Positions 24,680 to 34,191 of a DNA stretch of 64,000 bases are shown piece by piece (the stretch's first letter is position 1; each line of letters starts with the position of its first letter). Origin of the DNA: Bacillus sp. SA1-12 (lineage in GTDB: Bacteria; Bacillota; Bacilli; Bacillales; Bacillaceae); the NCBI RefSeq assembly GCF_000981385.1, contig NZ_LATZ01000014.1, positions 1 to 64,000 of the forward strand. Direction: 5' to 3'. A model generated the notes under the pieces. It was not told the origin of the DNA, ran no database searches, and worked only from the letters and a program-made list of their open reading frames with translations. Made by a program: the position numbers and the translations under genes.

Positions 24680-26542
24680 TTAAATAAGAACTTTTTTCTT
24701 TTCTTTTAACCAATTAAGCATTTTTTCATCATTTTTATTATTTTGACGTTTATTTTCTCTCCTTATATATCTAGAAAGGGTAGTATGTGCAATCCCGATT
24801 TCTTCAGCTGCTTGTCGGATACTCATGCTTAAAGAGTCAATCATTTCTTTCATACTATCTGGTGAAACAGACACTTCAACATCTTGTACAAAATTAAAAG
24901 CTTGCTGTTCGGCAAACTCCTTTTTAGGAGTTTGCTTTGTGGTGGTTTTTTCTTTAGAAGTCTCAATATCTAACTCTATAGTTGTAGCAATTTCTTTTTG
25001 AAAGAACTCTGTTTGTTTGAACAAGTTGTTATCTTCAGAAAAGGAACTATTATCATGACTTAAATGATTCATACGTTCAATAATTTCTGCTGTAACTGAA
25101 TTAGTTGAATCTATGTTTAATTTTTTCTGATTTTCTTTTACAACAATTTCTGTTGGTAATATAACCACATTTAATTTTGACCAGTAATTATTGAACCAAC
25201 CTTTTTTTCCAACACGGTTTTCATCTATCTCTTCATTATATCTCCAACTTCTTATAACAGAATCCTTTTGTAATTCATCTAAGACATTTTCGAACTTATC
25301 TCTTATTTGTACACCATTATATCTAGAGGAAATGTCCATTACATTTAAAAGAGTAGAAACCTTAAAAGGTTGTTGTAATGTTCGCTTTATTGTTCTGATT
25401 TTCCATTGTAAGTTTAAATATCTTGTTAGTCTCTTATGTTCTCGTTGTGTATAGTGGCTGTATTGAAATACTTTAAGATCTAACAACCCCAGTGATCGAT
25501 TAGGTCCCTCTAAGTAAGGTGTAAGAATAGAGGAGGGTTTTACCTGAACAGCATATATTCCTTTAGGTTCACCCGTTTTTTTATCGTATGCAACACGTAT
25601 TCTGCCAATCTCAAACATTCTTTGAAAATCTTTAAATTCATATAAATCATGATCCTGAATATCTTGTGTATTCACTACTTTTACTTGCTGATCACCAAGT
25701 GATACCCAAATGCTAGACAATGCAGCAACACGTTTCATAATATTAAAGCGATCTTCTTCTCGATAATCCAATTCACGTCCGTTAGCTGTTCTTTTCTTTA
25801 GATTTCTAAGTTGTAGGGCATCGTTACTATGAAACTCTATATACCCATCATTGCTTTTTGGTGATACCATCCATAAATATGTAATTAAATCAAAAAGATC
25901 TGCTGTCATTTCATCTAAAGAATTTATTGTTGATTCAATAAGTTCAAGCCACATTTCCTGTTGATCAGAGGTTAACTCAACTGATTGGGATTCATGAGGT
26001 CTTAGTTCTGCAAAACCTCTTACTTTACCTCGGTTGTCAATAATTTCGGTTGACAAGAGGCCGGTTTCTCTTTCTTTAAAATCTTTTTTCTTAGTAACGA
26101 TATCTCTCATTAAGTGAAAATCAATATCCATACTGGAGTATATGTAATCACGTTCCAAAGCTTCATTTATTTTTTCCTCGTTTATACTTCGTTTTATCTC
26201 ATCATTGGGAAACTCTTGTATAAAGTGCCCAGCTAATATGACTTTTATAGTGCTGTGATATTGTGCAACAGCTTTTTTAATCATTTCCTTTGTTATAGCT
26301 TGCTCAAAAAATAAAGTTTGAGTAAATAAAGAAAATAAAGCACGAAAACTCGAGCTGCCAATATGCTCAGGAGATTGATGTTTTAATTCTTCTTCTGTCA
26401 TTTGATAGGCATCATGTTTCCATTTGTCTATAATATAAGGTCGATCCTCAAATAAATACTTAGTTTCTTCAAATAAGGCAACTTTTAAAAATTCATAGTT
26501 TAATATTAGGCGATCATGAATGTTATCATACTTCATCGTCAC
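24680..26542 (-). CDS. Plasmid replication initiator-like protein
   Basis: The 620-residue protein is encoded directly beside a large iteron array, transcribed away from it, as replication initiators usually are. The N-terminal two thirds look like a helical Rep domain with repeated Tyr/Trp-rich segments (LFDLITYLWMVSPKS, KVFQYSHYTQREHKRLTRYL). The C-terminus has a helix-turn-helix, MSIRQAAEEIGIAHTTLSRY, followed by a basic stretch. A GTG at 26542 (AAAGGA 5 nt upstream) or ATG at 26536 starts it. The family was not recognised with certainty. The role is inferred from the iterons, the HTH and the neighbouring partition genes. Confidence 0.62.
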   Translation of the reverse strand: MTMKYDNIHDRLILNYEFLKVALFEETKYLFEDRPYIIDKWKHDAYQMTEEELKHQSPEHIGSSSFRALFSLFTQTLFFEQAITKEMIKKAVAQYHSTIKVILAGHFIQEFPNDEIKRSINEEKINEALERDYIYSSMDIDFHLMRDIVTKKKDFKERETGLLSTEIIDNRGKVRGFAELRPHESQSVELTSDQQEMWLELIESTINSLDEMTADLFDLITYLWMVSPKSNDGYIEFHSNDALQLRNLKKRTANGRELDYREEDRFNIMKRVAALSSIWVSLGDQQVKVVNTQDIQDHDLYEFKDFQRMFEIGRIRVAYDKKTGEPKGIYAVQVKPSSILTPYLEGPNRSLGLLDLKVFQYSHYTQREHKRLTRYLNLQWKIRTIKRTLQQPFKVSTLLNVMDISSRYNGVQIRDKFENVLDELQKDSVIRSWRYNEEIDENRVGKKGWFNNYWSKLNVVILPTEIVVKENQKKLNIDSTNSVTAEIIERMNHLSHDNSSFSEDNNLFKQTEFFQKEIATTIELDIETSKEKTTTKQTPKKEFAEQQAFNFVQDVEVSVSPDSMKEMIDSLSMSIRQAAEEIGIAHTTLSRYIRRENKRQNNKNDEKMLNWLKEKKKVLI

Positions 26543-26599
26543 AACATTCCTTTCTTTTGCACCATATCCATAAACATTTAATCAAAAACTCATCATGGA

Positions 26600-27820
26600 T
26601 ATAAAAAAATGCACCACATGTCTATTATTATATCAAGGATTGATCTTTAGGAAAGAAAAAATGCACCACATACTACACAGGTTACGTTAAATAAATAAAA
26701 TAATAGAGGGTTTTTTATTAAAAACTCTAAAAAATGCACCAATAAATATAGAATCTTTATTTATAAAGAATTTTCAATGACTAAATCCTTTATCTTTAGA
26801 GATTAAAATGCACCAAATACTATACAAGTTCCGCTCAAATAAAAATAAGACATAAACATTAGCAATTTCCTTGTGATTAGAACAAAATGCACCAAATACT
26901 ATACAAGTTTCGCTACATAAAAGTTACATTATCTAAAATGCACCAGGCCTAATAAAAATCGAAAATAATAAGTATATTGGGAAATTAAAGCGATTAAAAA
27001 TGGTAAATCTCCTATAAATCAGTCAATAAAATGCACCAAATACTATACAGGTTCCGCTGTAATTGGCAAAAAATCATTAAAATGTTCCAATAGCTGAAAT
27101 AGAAGGGGTATACATAATATATTTCCAAGTACTAAAGTAACTATTGGCATTTTTATTTAGTAGTTGGAATAAATATATTATCAACAGCTTCAACTATGTA
27201 ATTTCTCCAATTATTTTTATGATGAGGATTACATATACTATAAAATGCACCACTTTCAGTGTTTTTGAGCGTAACTTGTATACTTTTATTCCTTCAAAAT
27301 GCACCACTTAAGATAAAATTGGATCATTTTGAGCGTAACCTGTGCTGAATGCTCATTATATTGAATTTATTAGAGTTTTAGGTCTTTTTTTTAATGAAAT
27401 TTTTGTAGATTTATCATTTTTTATGACACAATCTCAAGAAGTAGAGCGTAACTTGTATATCAAAGATGCACCAGCATGTTACAAAAGTGAGCGCAACCTG
27501 TTTATCATTTTCTTTAACAAAATCAGCAAAGTACTTGATATAACAGGGCTTGTTAAGCTTTTTTCAAGGAATAAGATAAAACCAAATGGTTCATTATCTG
27601 CAAATTTGGTGCAAAATCAAAGCGAAACCTGCATAGAAAAAAATTTACTAATTATTTTTAACCCCTTGAGGCTCATGGCTTCAAGGGGTTATTTTTTTTG
27701 GTGCATTTTCCTTAGAGAGCGTCATTTTACAAAATACGATTTCGTTATACTTATTTCTACTAAAGAAACAAGTACAAAATCTTGGTAAATTGGTGCAAAA
27801 AAATGCCTAGAAGGAAGGTG
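26600..27820. repeat. Bipartite iteron array, candidate replication origin
   Basis: The left half repeats a unit made of AAAATGCACC, an ATACTA-type spacer and TATACARGTTYCGCT at about 26658, 26805, 26884 and 27028, with single AAAATGCACC boxes between. From about 27240 the second box appears in inverse form as GAGCGTAACYTGTATA. From about 27600 the first box does too, as TTGGTGCA. The array lies between the divergent genes at 26542 and 27828, with AT-rich spacers. This is a typical iteron origin, probably recognised by the Rep protein at 24680. Confidence 0.8.
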
Positions 27821-27827
27821 CATGAGT

Positions 27828-29375
27828 ATGAAAATTGCTAAAAGCAGCGAAAATAAAATAGGCAATGTAATGTCTGTAGTTGAAATTATGCAATTCATGA
27901 CTCATGATAGCTTACTTTTGTATAAGAAGAAAGGTACTCGTGCGCCAATTAATAGATTTTCAGCTTATGAGAAGCTTGAAAATCAGAATTTGTATAAAAA
28001 AGGAGTAGTCTTTGTCTCTCAGTCAAAAAATGATCTGAGCGAAGGAAAAGGGTATGTTGTCACTTCTTACCAGACACTACAGGAGAAACATCAAAATCTC
28101 ACACATTGGACCCCTAATACATTTCGTGGTGGTTCATATTATGACTTTAAAAATCGGGTTATAAAAGGGCACGAACGGGAAAACCTTAAACAGATCAACG
28201 TGATTGGATTCGATATAGATACAAAAAATGTCGATCTTTATGCCCTTTATATAGGTTGTGAAGAATTGGGGTTACCAAGACCAAATTTATTATTAGAAAC
28301 ACCAAGAGGCTATCAGTGTTTCTTCGTATTGGACACGCCATTCTATATCCATAAAAAGAATGATTACAAATCTTTGAGGGTTGCAGAACGACTGTCAGAT
28401 AACATTCGAAATGCTTTAAGCAAATATGTACCTCTAGATACAAACTGTGTTCCATTCGGGTTTTATCGAATCCCAAGAGAAGATAATGTACTAGACTTCT
28501 ATAATACACCTGCTAATACAAAACAATTATTAACTTGGTCTAAAAAGTTTGAAGAACAAGAAAAAAAGTCATTTTTACGTGTTATTTTCTCAAAGAAAGA
28601 CTCAAAAAATAGTTTAACTTCTTCAGAATGGTATCGTGCATTAATAAGCTCTACGAATATAGAAAAGGGATTTCATAGTGCCAGCCGCAATAATGCGCTT
28701 ATGACACTTGCTCTTGCCAATTATGTGAGTGAACGTCCATATGAAGTGGCATATGATGAATTAGATCAGTTTAATAGTAATCTAGCTAATCCTTTAAATA
28801 AAAATGAATTTGAACGGACCTTAAAAAGTGCGTATTCGGGCAAATATAAAGGAGTTAAGCGTTCATATGCAGAGGGATTAATGGAGCTTTGGACAGATGG
28901 ACAGGTTAAATTTCAAGGAAATGAAGGGTGGTATAAGTTTAAAAAGCCACGTGAAAAGCGAATGCGTTCACATTATAAAGAATGGGAAGAAGATATCCTG
29001 GCATATTTAAATACACATACAACCTCTGAAATCCCATATATTGAGGGATCGATGAATTCTATAGCTAATACCATGGGAATGGCTGTATCTTCTCTTAAAG
29101 AAGTGATCAAGCGATCTAACAGGTTGGTTAAACACACAATAGGAAGAGGACGAGGTGCTATTACCCAACTTTCTAGTCGATCTATATTATTTAAAAGATT
29201 GCTATTATTGCGAAAGAAACATAATAGACAACATACCCAAGTGACATTTATTAATCAATTACATAAATTAAAAACACGGAAGCCTTATTTTCCAACTTTA
29301 GAAACACAATTATATACTTATGAGCTAGTACTATACACTTCGGGATCATCTCCACCAAGAAGTAGATCTAGTTAA
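27828..29375 (+). CDS. Primase-type replication protein (PriCT-1 domain)
   Basis: About 515 residues. An N-terminal primase-polymerase-like part contains QINVIGFDIDTKNVDLYA with the acidic DxD pair and LLLETPRGYQCFFVLD, both typical of plasmid RepA/AEP-like primases. Then comes a PriCT-1-like helical domain (SRNNALMTLALANYVSERPY, FERTLKSAYSGKYKG). A helix-turn-helix (MNSIANTMGMAVSSLKEVIK) and a basic C-terminus follow. The ATG at 27828 is 9 nt after GGAAGG; the ATG at 27822 is too close to it. It is divergent from the rep gene at 24680 across the iterons. It probably primes or initiates plasmid replication. Confidence 0.7.
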   Translation: MKIAKSSENKIGNVMSVVEIMQFMTHDSLLLYKKKGTRAPINRFSAYEKLENQNLYKKGVVFVSQSKNDLSEGKGYVVTSYQTLQEKHQNLTHWTPNTFRGGSYYDFKNRVIKGHERENLKQINVIGFDIDTKNVDLYALYIGCEELGLPRPNLLLETPRGYQCFFVLDTPFYIHKKNDYKSLRVAERLSDNIRNALSKYVPLDTNCVPFGFYRIPREDNVLDFYNTPANTKQLLTWSKKFEEQEKKSFLRVIFSKKDSKNSLTSSEWYRALISSTNIEKGFHSASRNNALMTLALANYVSERPYEVAYDELDQFNSNLANPLNKNEFERTLKSAYSGKYKGVKRSYAEGLMELWTDGQVKFQGNEGWYKFKKPREKRMRSHYKEWEEDILAYLNTHTTSEIPYIEGSMNSIANTMGMAVSSLKEVIKRSNRLVKHTIGRGRGAITQLSSRSILFKRLLLLRKKHNRQHTQVTFINQLHKLKTRKPYFPTLETQLYTYELVLYTSGSSPPRSRSS

Positions 29376-29820
29376 AATTAATAAGCCAGTCTGCCAATAC
29401 ATATCTATATTCTCCTTTGCGGTTATTAGAACTATAAATTTAGATTAAGCTGTTATTTAATATTTCTACTTTTTGATGGTTTATTCTTATAGCTAGTTTT
29501 ATACACATTTTATTCATGATTTAATTTTCTTTTTTTAAGGTACTAATAGAGATTATCTTTAGTCTGAGTTTTGTGAGATTTTTCAAATGAGTATAAGCAA
29601 GCTTTTTAAACTTATAATGGATTATTAATAAATTTATATTAAAATCGTAGGACTTAGATTTAGTTATGACTTTTTATATAGTAGATAAATCATGGGTGGT
29701 TTTTACATAAATCGGGGTATTTGGGTCCATTTTCCACCCGTTATATTGCCAAACACTTGTACGTATAGTAGCCTTAAAATAGGTTAATACTTATTGTACT
29801 TTTAGAGTATTTATACCGAA
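29376..29820. other. Intergenic stretch downstream of the primase gene, nothing recognised
   Basis: AT-rich non-coding sequence. No open frame with a start signal and no convincing terminator were found. Confidence 0.5.
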
Positions 29821-29826
29821 ATATGG

Positions 29827-30009
29827 CCGTAATTTATTTACTCTTTTATTACGGTAATAACTGGTTTGATCCCCCACTCATTTAAGGGCGGAATGGCTCC
29901 TGTTTATTCTTGTGACCAACATAAGACCTCGCCTATACTACGTACACATAGCCGAGGTCTTATGCAACTCGTATAAAGGCGTAGCCAATTCTTATATTAA
30001 GTGGGGGAT
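29827..30009. other. Nested inverted-repeat region, candidate oriT, single-strand origin or structured RNA
   Basis: Three dyads are stacked before the conjugation operon. CCGTAAT (29827) pairs with ATTACGG (29848). ATCCCCCACT (29869) pairs with AGTGGGGGAT (30000). Inside the latter, a 17-bp arm from 29920 (CATAAGACCTCG then CCTAT) pairs with 29948-29964 at 16 of 17 positions, with a loop containing TACGTA. No open frame fits. Location between the replication genes and the transfer genes suggests a DNA-processing site. Confidence 0.6.
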
Positions 30010-30069
30010 GGTTATTAGTATATGGAGTTAGGAGGATGATAGATAAGTAGGTTAAGTGATTAATTGTTA

Positions 30070-30175
30070 AACAACATTTAAGTTTAAAACTCTGGTTTAA
30101 AGTGAGATTAAAAGTTTAAGTTGATTTTTTAAGTTCAAGATCCAGTTTCAAGTTCTAAGATAAAAAGTTCTTAAG
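30070..30175. repeat. Short AAGTT direct repeats before the transfer operon
   Basis: At least six AAGTT(T/C/G) units occur within about 100 bp (near 30080, 30112, 30118, 30131, 30149 and 30166) in a non-coding stretch. Such repeats beside the nested palindrome could be accessory protein sites. They may also reflect only AT-rich composition. Confidence 0.3.
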
Positions 30176-30445
30176 AAGGATAGTTAGATAAGAATATTTG
30201 GGTTACTCAGATGAAGATTGTTTAGTAATAGATTCTGCATAAAAATTCAAGATAATGAAAAATCATTCGAAGGCGTCAAGAGGATATAAGTATATAGTTA
30301 AGGATGTTAGTGAGTATAAGGATATCGTTCTTTTTGGATTGTTAATATGAAATTGCAGAAGATACGCACATTTGTTTGGCGTGATAACCTATGATTCTGG
30401 TAAACTCAAAGGAGAGTGGTTGTATCCTATATTTGCTAGAAAAGG

Positions 30446-31249
30446 ATGATGTTTTCAATGCTTAAGTATACTTCGTTAAAAGAAAAAGATGTGGAGTATC
30501 TTACGTTTATTTTGAGGAATGGTGTTGTCACTGCAAAGCAAGTTATGTTGAAATTTCAAGAGCCAAATATCCAACGTGTTTATCGAAGACTGAAGAAATT
30601 AGAATCTAAGAAGTATGTGAAATACGAAAGGCTTGCTCATAAACTGGGTGTTTTTATGGGGACCATTGAAGCCCGTAAATTTACGAATATTAATGCAACA
30701 GTTCCAACAAAAGCTACTGTTTATACGATGCAGCATGATCTTTTATTAACGGATTTGATTCTTTACTATGAATTTCAGGCGGAGAAACAGGGTGTAGAAT
30801 TTAAGTATCGTACGGAAAGGGAAATTCGTCATTCGATGATTGGTAAGGGGGATAATCAAAGTAAGTTAAAAGCTTATAATGAGAACCGAGATCGGATACC
30901 TGATGCTGTGTTCTTTTTTAAGTCTCCTGAAGGAACGGTTACAACTACCTGGGTGGAGCTTGAGTTGAATAAGAAAGAACGTAAGCGGTATGATGAAAAG
31001 TTTCAGTTATTTGATTCTTTGCTTTCAAATGAAAGGTTAGAGAATCAACCTTATTCATATGATCAGGTTATTTATTTTGCAGAAGATGTAGGAATTCACA
31101 ATGTTGTTAATGAGGCAAGGCAGCGATTAATCAATGCAAATAAAATTTCAGTGAGGAAAATTCCTTCTGTTATTTTGGAAGACCGTTGGGAAGAGGTGAT
31201 ACCAGGTGGATCCATACCTGAGCAAACAGAGGGAACCACAACAAACTGA
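30446..31249 (+). CDS. Replication-relaxation (Replic_Relax) family protein
   Basis: The 267-residue protein has an N-terminal winged-helix domain (KDVEYLTFILRNGVVTAKQV, YRRLKKLESKKYVKY). A catalytic-looking part follows: YTMQHDLLLTDLILYYEF, RIPDAVFFF and WVELELNKKERKRYDEK. The D...E.E..K arrangement resembles a PD-(D/E)XK-type nuclease core and matches the family named Replic_Relax. It is the first gene of the conjugation operon and overlaps the coupling-protein gene by 44 nt. No classical relaxase is visible in the window, so it is a candidate relaxosome component. AAAGG abuts ATG 30446, so ATG 30449 or 30458 may be the real start. Confidence 0.75.
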   Translation: MMFSMLKYTSLKEKDVEYLTFILRNGVVTAKQVMLKFQEPNIQRVYRRLKKLESKKYVKYERLAHKLGVFMGTIEARKFTNINATVPTKATVYTMQHDLLLTDLILYYEFQAEKQGVEFKYRTEREIRHSMIGKGDNQSKLKAYNENRDRIPDAVFFFKSPEGTVTTTWVELELNKKERKRYDEKFQLFDSLLSNERLENQPYSYDQVIYFAEDVGIHNVVNEARQRLINANKISVRKIPSVILEDRWEEVIPGGSIPEQTEGTTTN

Positions 31250-33185
31250 ACTAGATCGAATGATTGGTGAGATTGTCATTTATGCTTTACTAGGAATGGT
31301 TGGGATATTATTTTTTCTTCCGGCATTGTTGGGCATGTTGATTTTTGCCATAGTACATATGTTCAAGCGAGAATCTGTTTATTATGTCGCGCTTGGAGCC
31401 GGTTTACTTGTTTTGATATTAGAATTTCAGCAGGGGAATTTCTTTACTTATTTTGGGTTAATATCAGAAATGAATATCCCCTATTTATCGTCAGGTGTCG
31501 AACAAATAATAAATGAAGGTAATTTGATTGCGGTTACAGTAGAATCCTATGTGGTTTTAATTGGAATAGCATTGATTTTTACGTTCATTTTTTTTATTTT
31601 AACGAAATTTTTTTGGAAAAAGAAAGTCACTACAAAATCTGGTGAAGTTCAAAAACAGAAGGCGGAACATAAGTATAAATCTTTTCGAAAAAATAGGGTC
31701 TCGTTTTTGAATAAGAAGCAATTGTTGTATAGAGGGAAGCTTACAAATGAAGTGTTTATTGGGTATTCGGATTTTAAAGAGCGCGTCACACTTCAGCCAA
31801 AAGAGTTAAACTATCATATGCTTGCCACTGGTGGAACAGGTACTGGAAAGACGACGTTAATTGCTTCGTTAGTTGAAGCTGCTTTACAACAAGAAAAGCC
31901 CATTATATTCATGGACGGAAAAGGCGAAAGAAAGTCTATGCTTGAGTTTAAGGCCTTGTGTGAAGCATATGGTCGAAAGGTTTATTTGTTTTCTGAAATG
32001 GACGATTTAACCTATAACCCAATAAAGAATGGGACACCGACTGAAACAAGAGATAAGTTGATGTCACTTTTTAGTTTTTCTACTGAAGGGGACGGGGCTT
32101 ACTACACGGATATAGCATCTCGTTATTTACAACTAGTGATCAAATTGATTGATGAAGCTGACGTCTCGAGAGATATTCGAACGATCGCAAAATTAACTAA
32201 CTATAAGTATCTGAATGCGTTCTTTAGAGAGCATAGCATCGAGGTAGAAATTGAAGTAAATGTTGAAGTGGAAGTAGAGGAGGATGCTTTGGTTGGGAAT
32301 GCAGCTGTGTCCCAGGATGATGATTTAAGTGACTTTATTGTTTCAGCAGAACCAAAGCCAGAAAAGATCAAAAAAACAGTGATCGAAAAAAGAAAAAGGA
32401 CTGTCACCAAGCTTCAAGAAGGAATGCAGGTTATTAAGAAGATATTAGATGAAGAATTTCCAGAACAAATGGTGGAAGGTTGCTTAACTCGTTTAAGGAT
32501 GCAGCTTGGTGAGCTGTTAGAGTCCGATTTGGGTCATTTGTTTGTTGAAAGCGAGACGGGCATTGATCTTCAGAAAATTACCGATAACAATGACGTCGTT
32601 ATTTTTAGTATTTCTGGAAGTCGATATGCTGATTATATTAAAAAGATTGGCAAAATGATTATTTTAGACGTCAATAGTTTGGTCGCTTATCGCCAGGCAA
32701 AAGGGAGGAAATCAATCTTTGGAGTATATGATGAATTTTCTGCTTATGGGGATCGTCGAATTGTTGACATTGTTAATAAATCTCGTTCAGCAGGCTTTGA
32801 ATGTATCATCTCTACTCAAACGTTATCTGATATTGATACAGTTGATCCCATTATGACAGAGCAAATTATCTCTAACTGTAACATTATCGCTACTGGTCGA
32901 GTGAATTCATCGAAGGATGCAGAGAGGATTGCCAAGGTTTTTGGTACGTATTCAGATCAGGAAATTACGCAGCAAGTTGAAAAGAAAACTCTTCAAACAC
33001 GTTATGAATCAAAAATGGGGACTGTTCGAGAAGTTGAGCGATTCAATGCAAATCCTAGTGAAATTAAAAATCTTCAAATTGGTGAAATCTTCATTAATCG
33101 AAAGATGGTGGAGGAAAAAGATAGTGACACCTATTTCCGTCGTGTATATGTTCGAAATGCGTTAGACCTAGGAGGGATTAAATGA
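31206..33185 (+). CDS. VirD4/TraG-type conjugative coupling protein ATPase
   Basis: The 659-residue protein has N-terminal transmembrane helices (about 22-52, 58-75 and 112-136). A cytosolic ATPase follows with Walker A GGTGTGKTT at 209-217 and Walker B IFGVYDEF at about 505-512. A C-terminal substrate-recognition segment resembles TraM-binding TraG/TraD. It links the DNA-protein complex to the secretion channel. Odd is an acidic insertion at about 344-362 alternating Glu and Val. The GTG start at 31206 lies inside the upstream gene with AGAGGTG 8 nt before it. Confidence 0.88.
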   Translation: MDPYLSKQREPQQTELDRMIGEIVIYALLGMVGILFFLPALLGMLIFAIVHMFKRESVYYVALGAGLLVLILEFQQGNFFTYFGLISEMNIPYLSSGVEQIINEGNLIAVTVESYVVLIGIALIFTFIFFILTKFFWKKKVTTKSGEVQKQKAEHKYKSFRKNRVSFLNKKQLLYRGKLTNEVFIGYSDFKERVTLQPKELNYHMLATGGTGTGKTTLIASLVEAALQQEKPIIFMDGKGERKSMLEFKALCEAYGRKVYLFSEMDDLTYNPIKNGTPTETRDKLMSLFSFSTEGDGAYYTDIASRYLQLVIKLIDEADVSRDIRTIAKLTNYKYLNAFFREHSIEVEIEVNVEVEVEEDALVGNAAVSQDDDLSDFIVSAEPKPEKIKKTVIEKRKRTVTKLQEGMQVIKKILDEEFPEQMVEGCLTRLRMQLGELLESDLGHLFVESETGIDLQKITDNNDVVIFSISGSRYADYIKKIGKMIILDVNSLVAYRQAKGRKSIFGVYDEFSAYGDRRIVDIVNKSRSAGFECIISTQTLSDIDTVDPIMTEQIISNCNIIATGRVNSSKDAERIAKVFGTYSDQEITQQVEKKTLQTRYESKMGTVREVERFNANPSEIKNLQIGEIFINRKMVEEKDSDTYFRRVYVRNALDLGGIK

Positions 33186-34186
33186 GTTTCTTCGGTGCTT
33201 TGAATGAGGGTCTGAAAAAGAACGTAGTTCAAGGCAGAAAAAAGGTTATGAAGGATGACAGGCGTTTGAAGACCTCGCGTTTTAATGGACGAATGGCATT
33301 TTCATTCATATTTTGGTTGTTGGTTTTTGGGGTTATTTTTTTAACATTCCAATCATGGGCACGAACTGGATTTTTGAATGAAAAGGTGAACGTGTATCAA
33401 GATGAAGCAACAGCACAAATTGCAAGTTTGAATGAAACTGGTTTTGCTAACTCGCCTGCAGGTGAATCGTATGCAAGCAGGTTTATTGAAACCTATATCA
33501 ACATACCGATTGACGAAAAACAGCGTGAATTACGTGCTAAGACACTTCAAAGCTATCTTGCTGAAGGGTTACAGGTAGGACAGATGGAGAATCTTTCTGA
33601 GTTTCAAGGAAAACGAGTTTTAAAGAGTGCTAGTTTATATGATGTGAAGGATGTTCATGAAGATTCAGCAAGTTATGTATTTCGTATCGAATATGAGATT
33701 TCTAATGTGGTAGAGAAGAAAGAACAAGTATTGGGGCAGAAAGAGCAAATGATTGTGGTGCGTCTAGGTACTGACGGAAATTCTTTTAACGTCATTGAAC
33801 AACCATATTACCAGGCACTTCCGAGCGAAACACGATTGTCAGCTGTGCAAGATCAAACCGATCAATCTAAAAAGAATGTGCAAGCTCAAGATGAATTGAA
33901 ACAGTTTGCCACACAGTTTTTTACTTCCTATACCACAAATACTACCCAGGAAATGTCTTATTTAATGGAACATCCAGAATCGATTAAAGATCTTTATGAG
34001 TATAAGGGATTAGAAGATTTTGTGGTTTATAACGGAGAAAAAGAAGGACAATACATTGTGAAGACGCTTGTGCTTTTACAAGAGGCTAATACAGGCTTAC
34101 AAACGAAACATCCATTTACCCTTGTTGTGAGCAAAGAGAACAATAAATTTTATGTTCAAGAATTTAAACACACTTTAGGAGGATGA
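33182..34186 (+). CDS. tcpC: TcpC-like conjugative transfer protein (VirB8-like fold)
   Basis: The 334-residue bitopic protein has a basic cytosolic N-terminus, one transmembrane helix (FSFIFWLLVFGVIFLTF, about 40-57) and an extracellular part with two NTF2-like domains. This is the arrangement of TcpC/Orf13 of Gram-positive conjugation systems. It is an essential scaffold of the channel. The ATG overlaps the preceding stop as ATGA with GGAGGG upstream. Confidence 0.85.
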   Translation: MSFFGALNEGLKKNVVQGRKKVMKDDRRLKTSRFNGRMAFSFIFWLLVFGVIFLTFQSWARTGFLNEKVNVYQDEATAQIASLNETGFANSPAGESYASRFIETYINIPIDEKQRELRAKTLQSYLAEGLQVGQMENLSEFQGKRVLKSASLYDVKDVHEDSASYVFRIEYEISNVVEKKEQVLGQKEQMIVVRLGTDGNSFNVIEQPYYQALPSETRLSAVQDQTDQSKKNVQAQDELKQFATQFFTSYTTNTTQEMSYLMEHPESIKDLYEYKGLEDFVVYNGEKEGQYIVKTLVLLQEANTGLQTKHPFTLVVSKENNKFYVQEFKHTLGG

Positions 34187-34191
34187 TTGAA

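Noticed and set aside
27342..27788. A 148-codon plus-strand open frame across the iterons
   Set aside because: Its translation repeats ERNLYI/SERNLFI-type strings that are simply the GAGCGTAACYTGTATA iterons read as codons. There is no ribosome-binding site.
29869..30009. Simple terminator or tRNA-like reading of the nested palindromes
   Set aside because: No T tract follows the stems and no tRNA arms or anticodon stem could be fitted.
32201..32410. Antisense frames inside the conjugation and lyase genes
   Set aside because: They mirror codon patterns of the true genes, lack start signals and show low-complexity translations.
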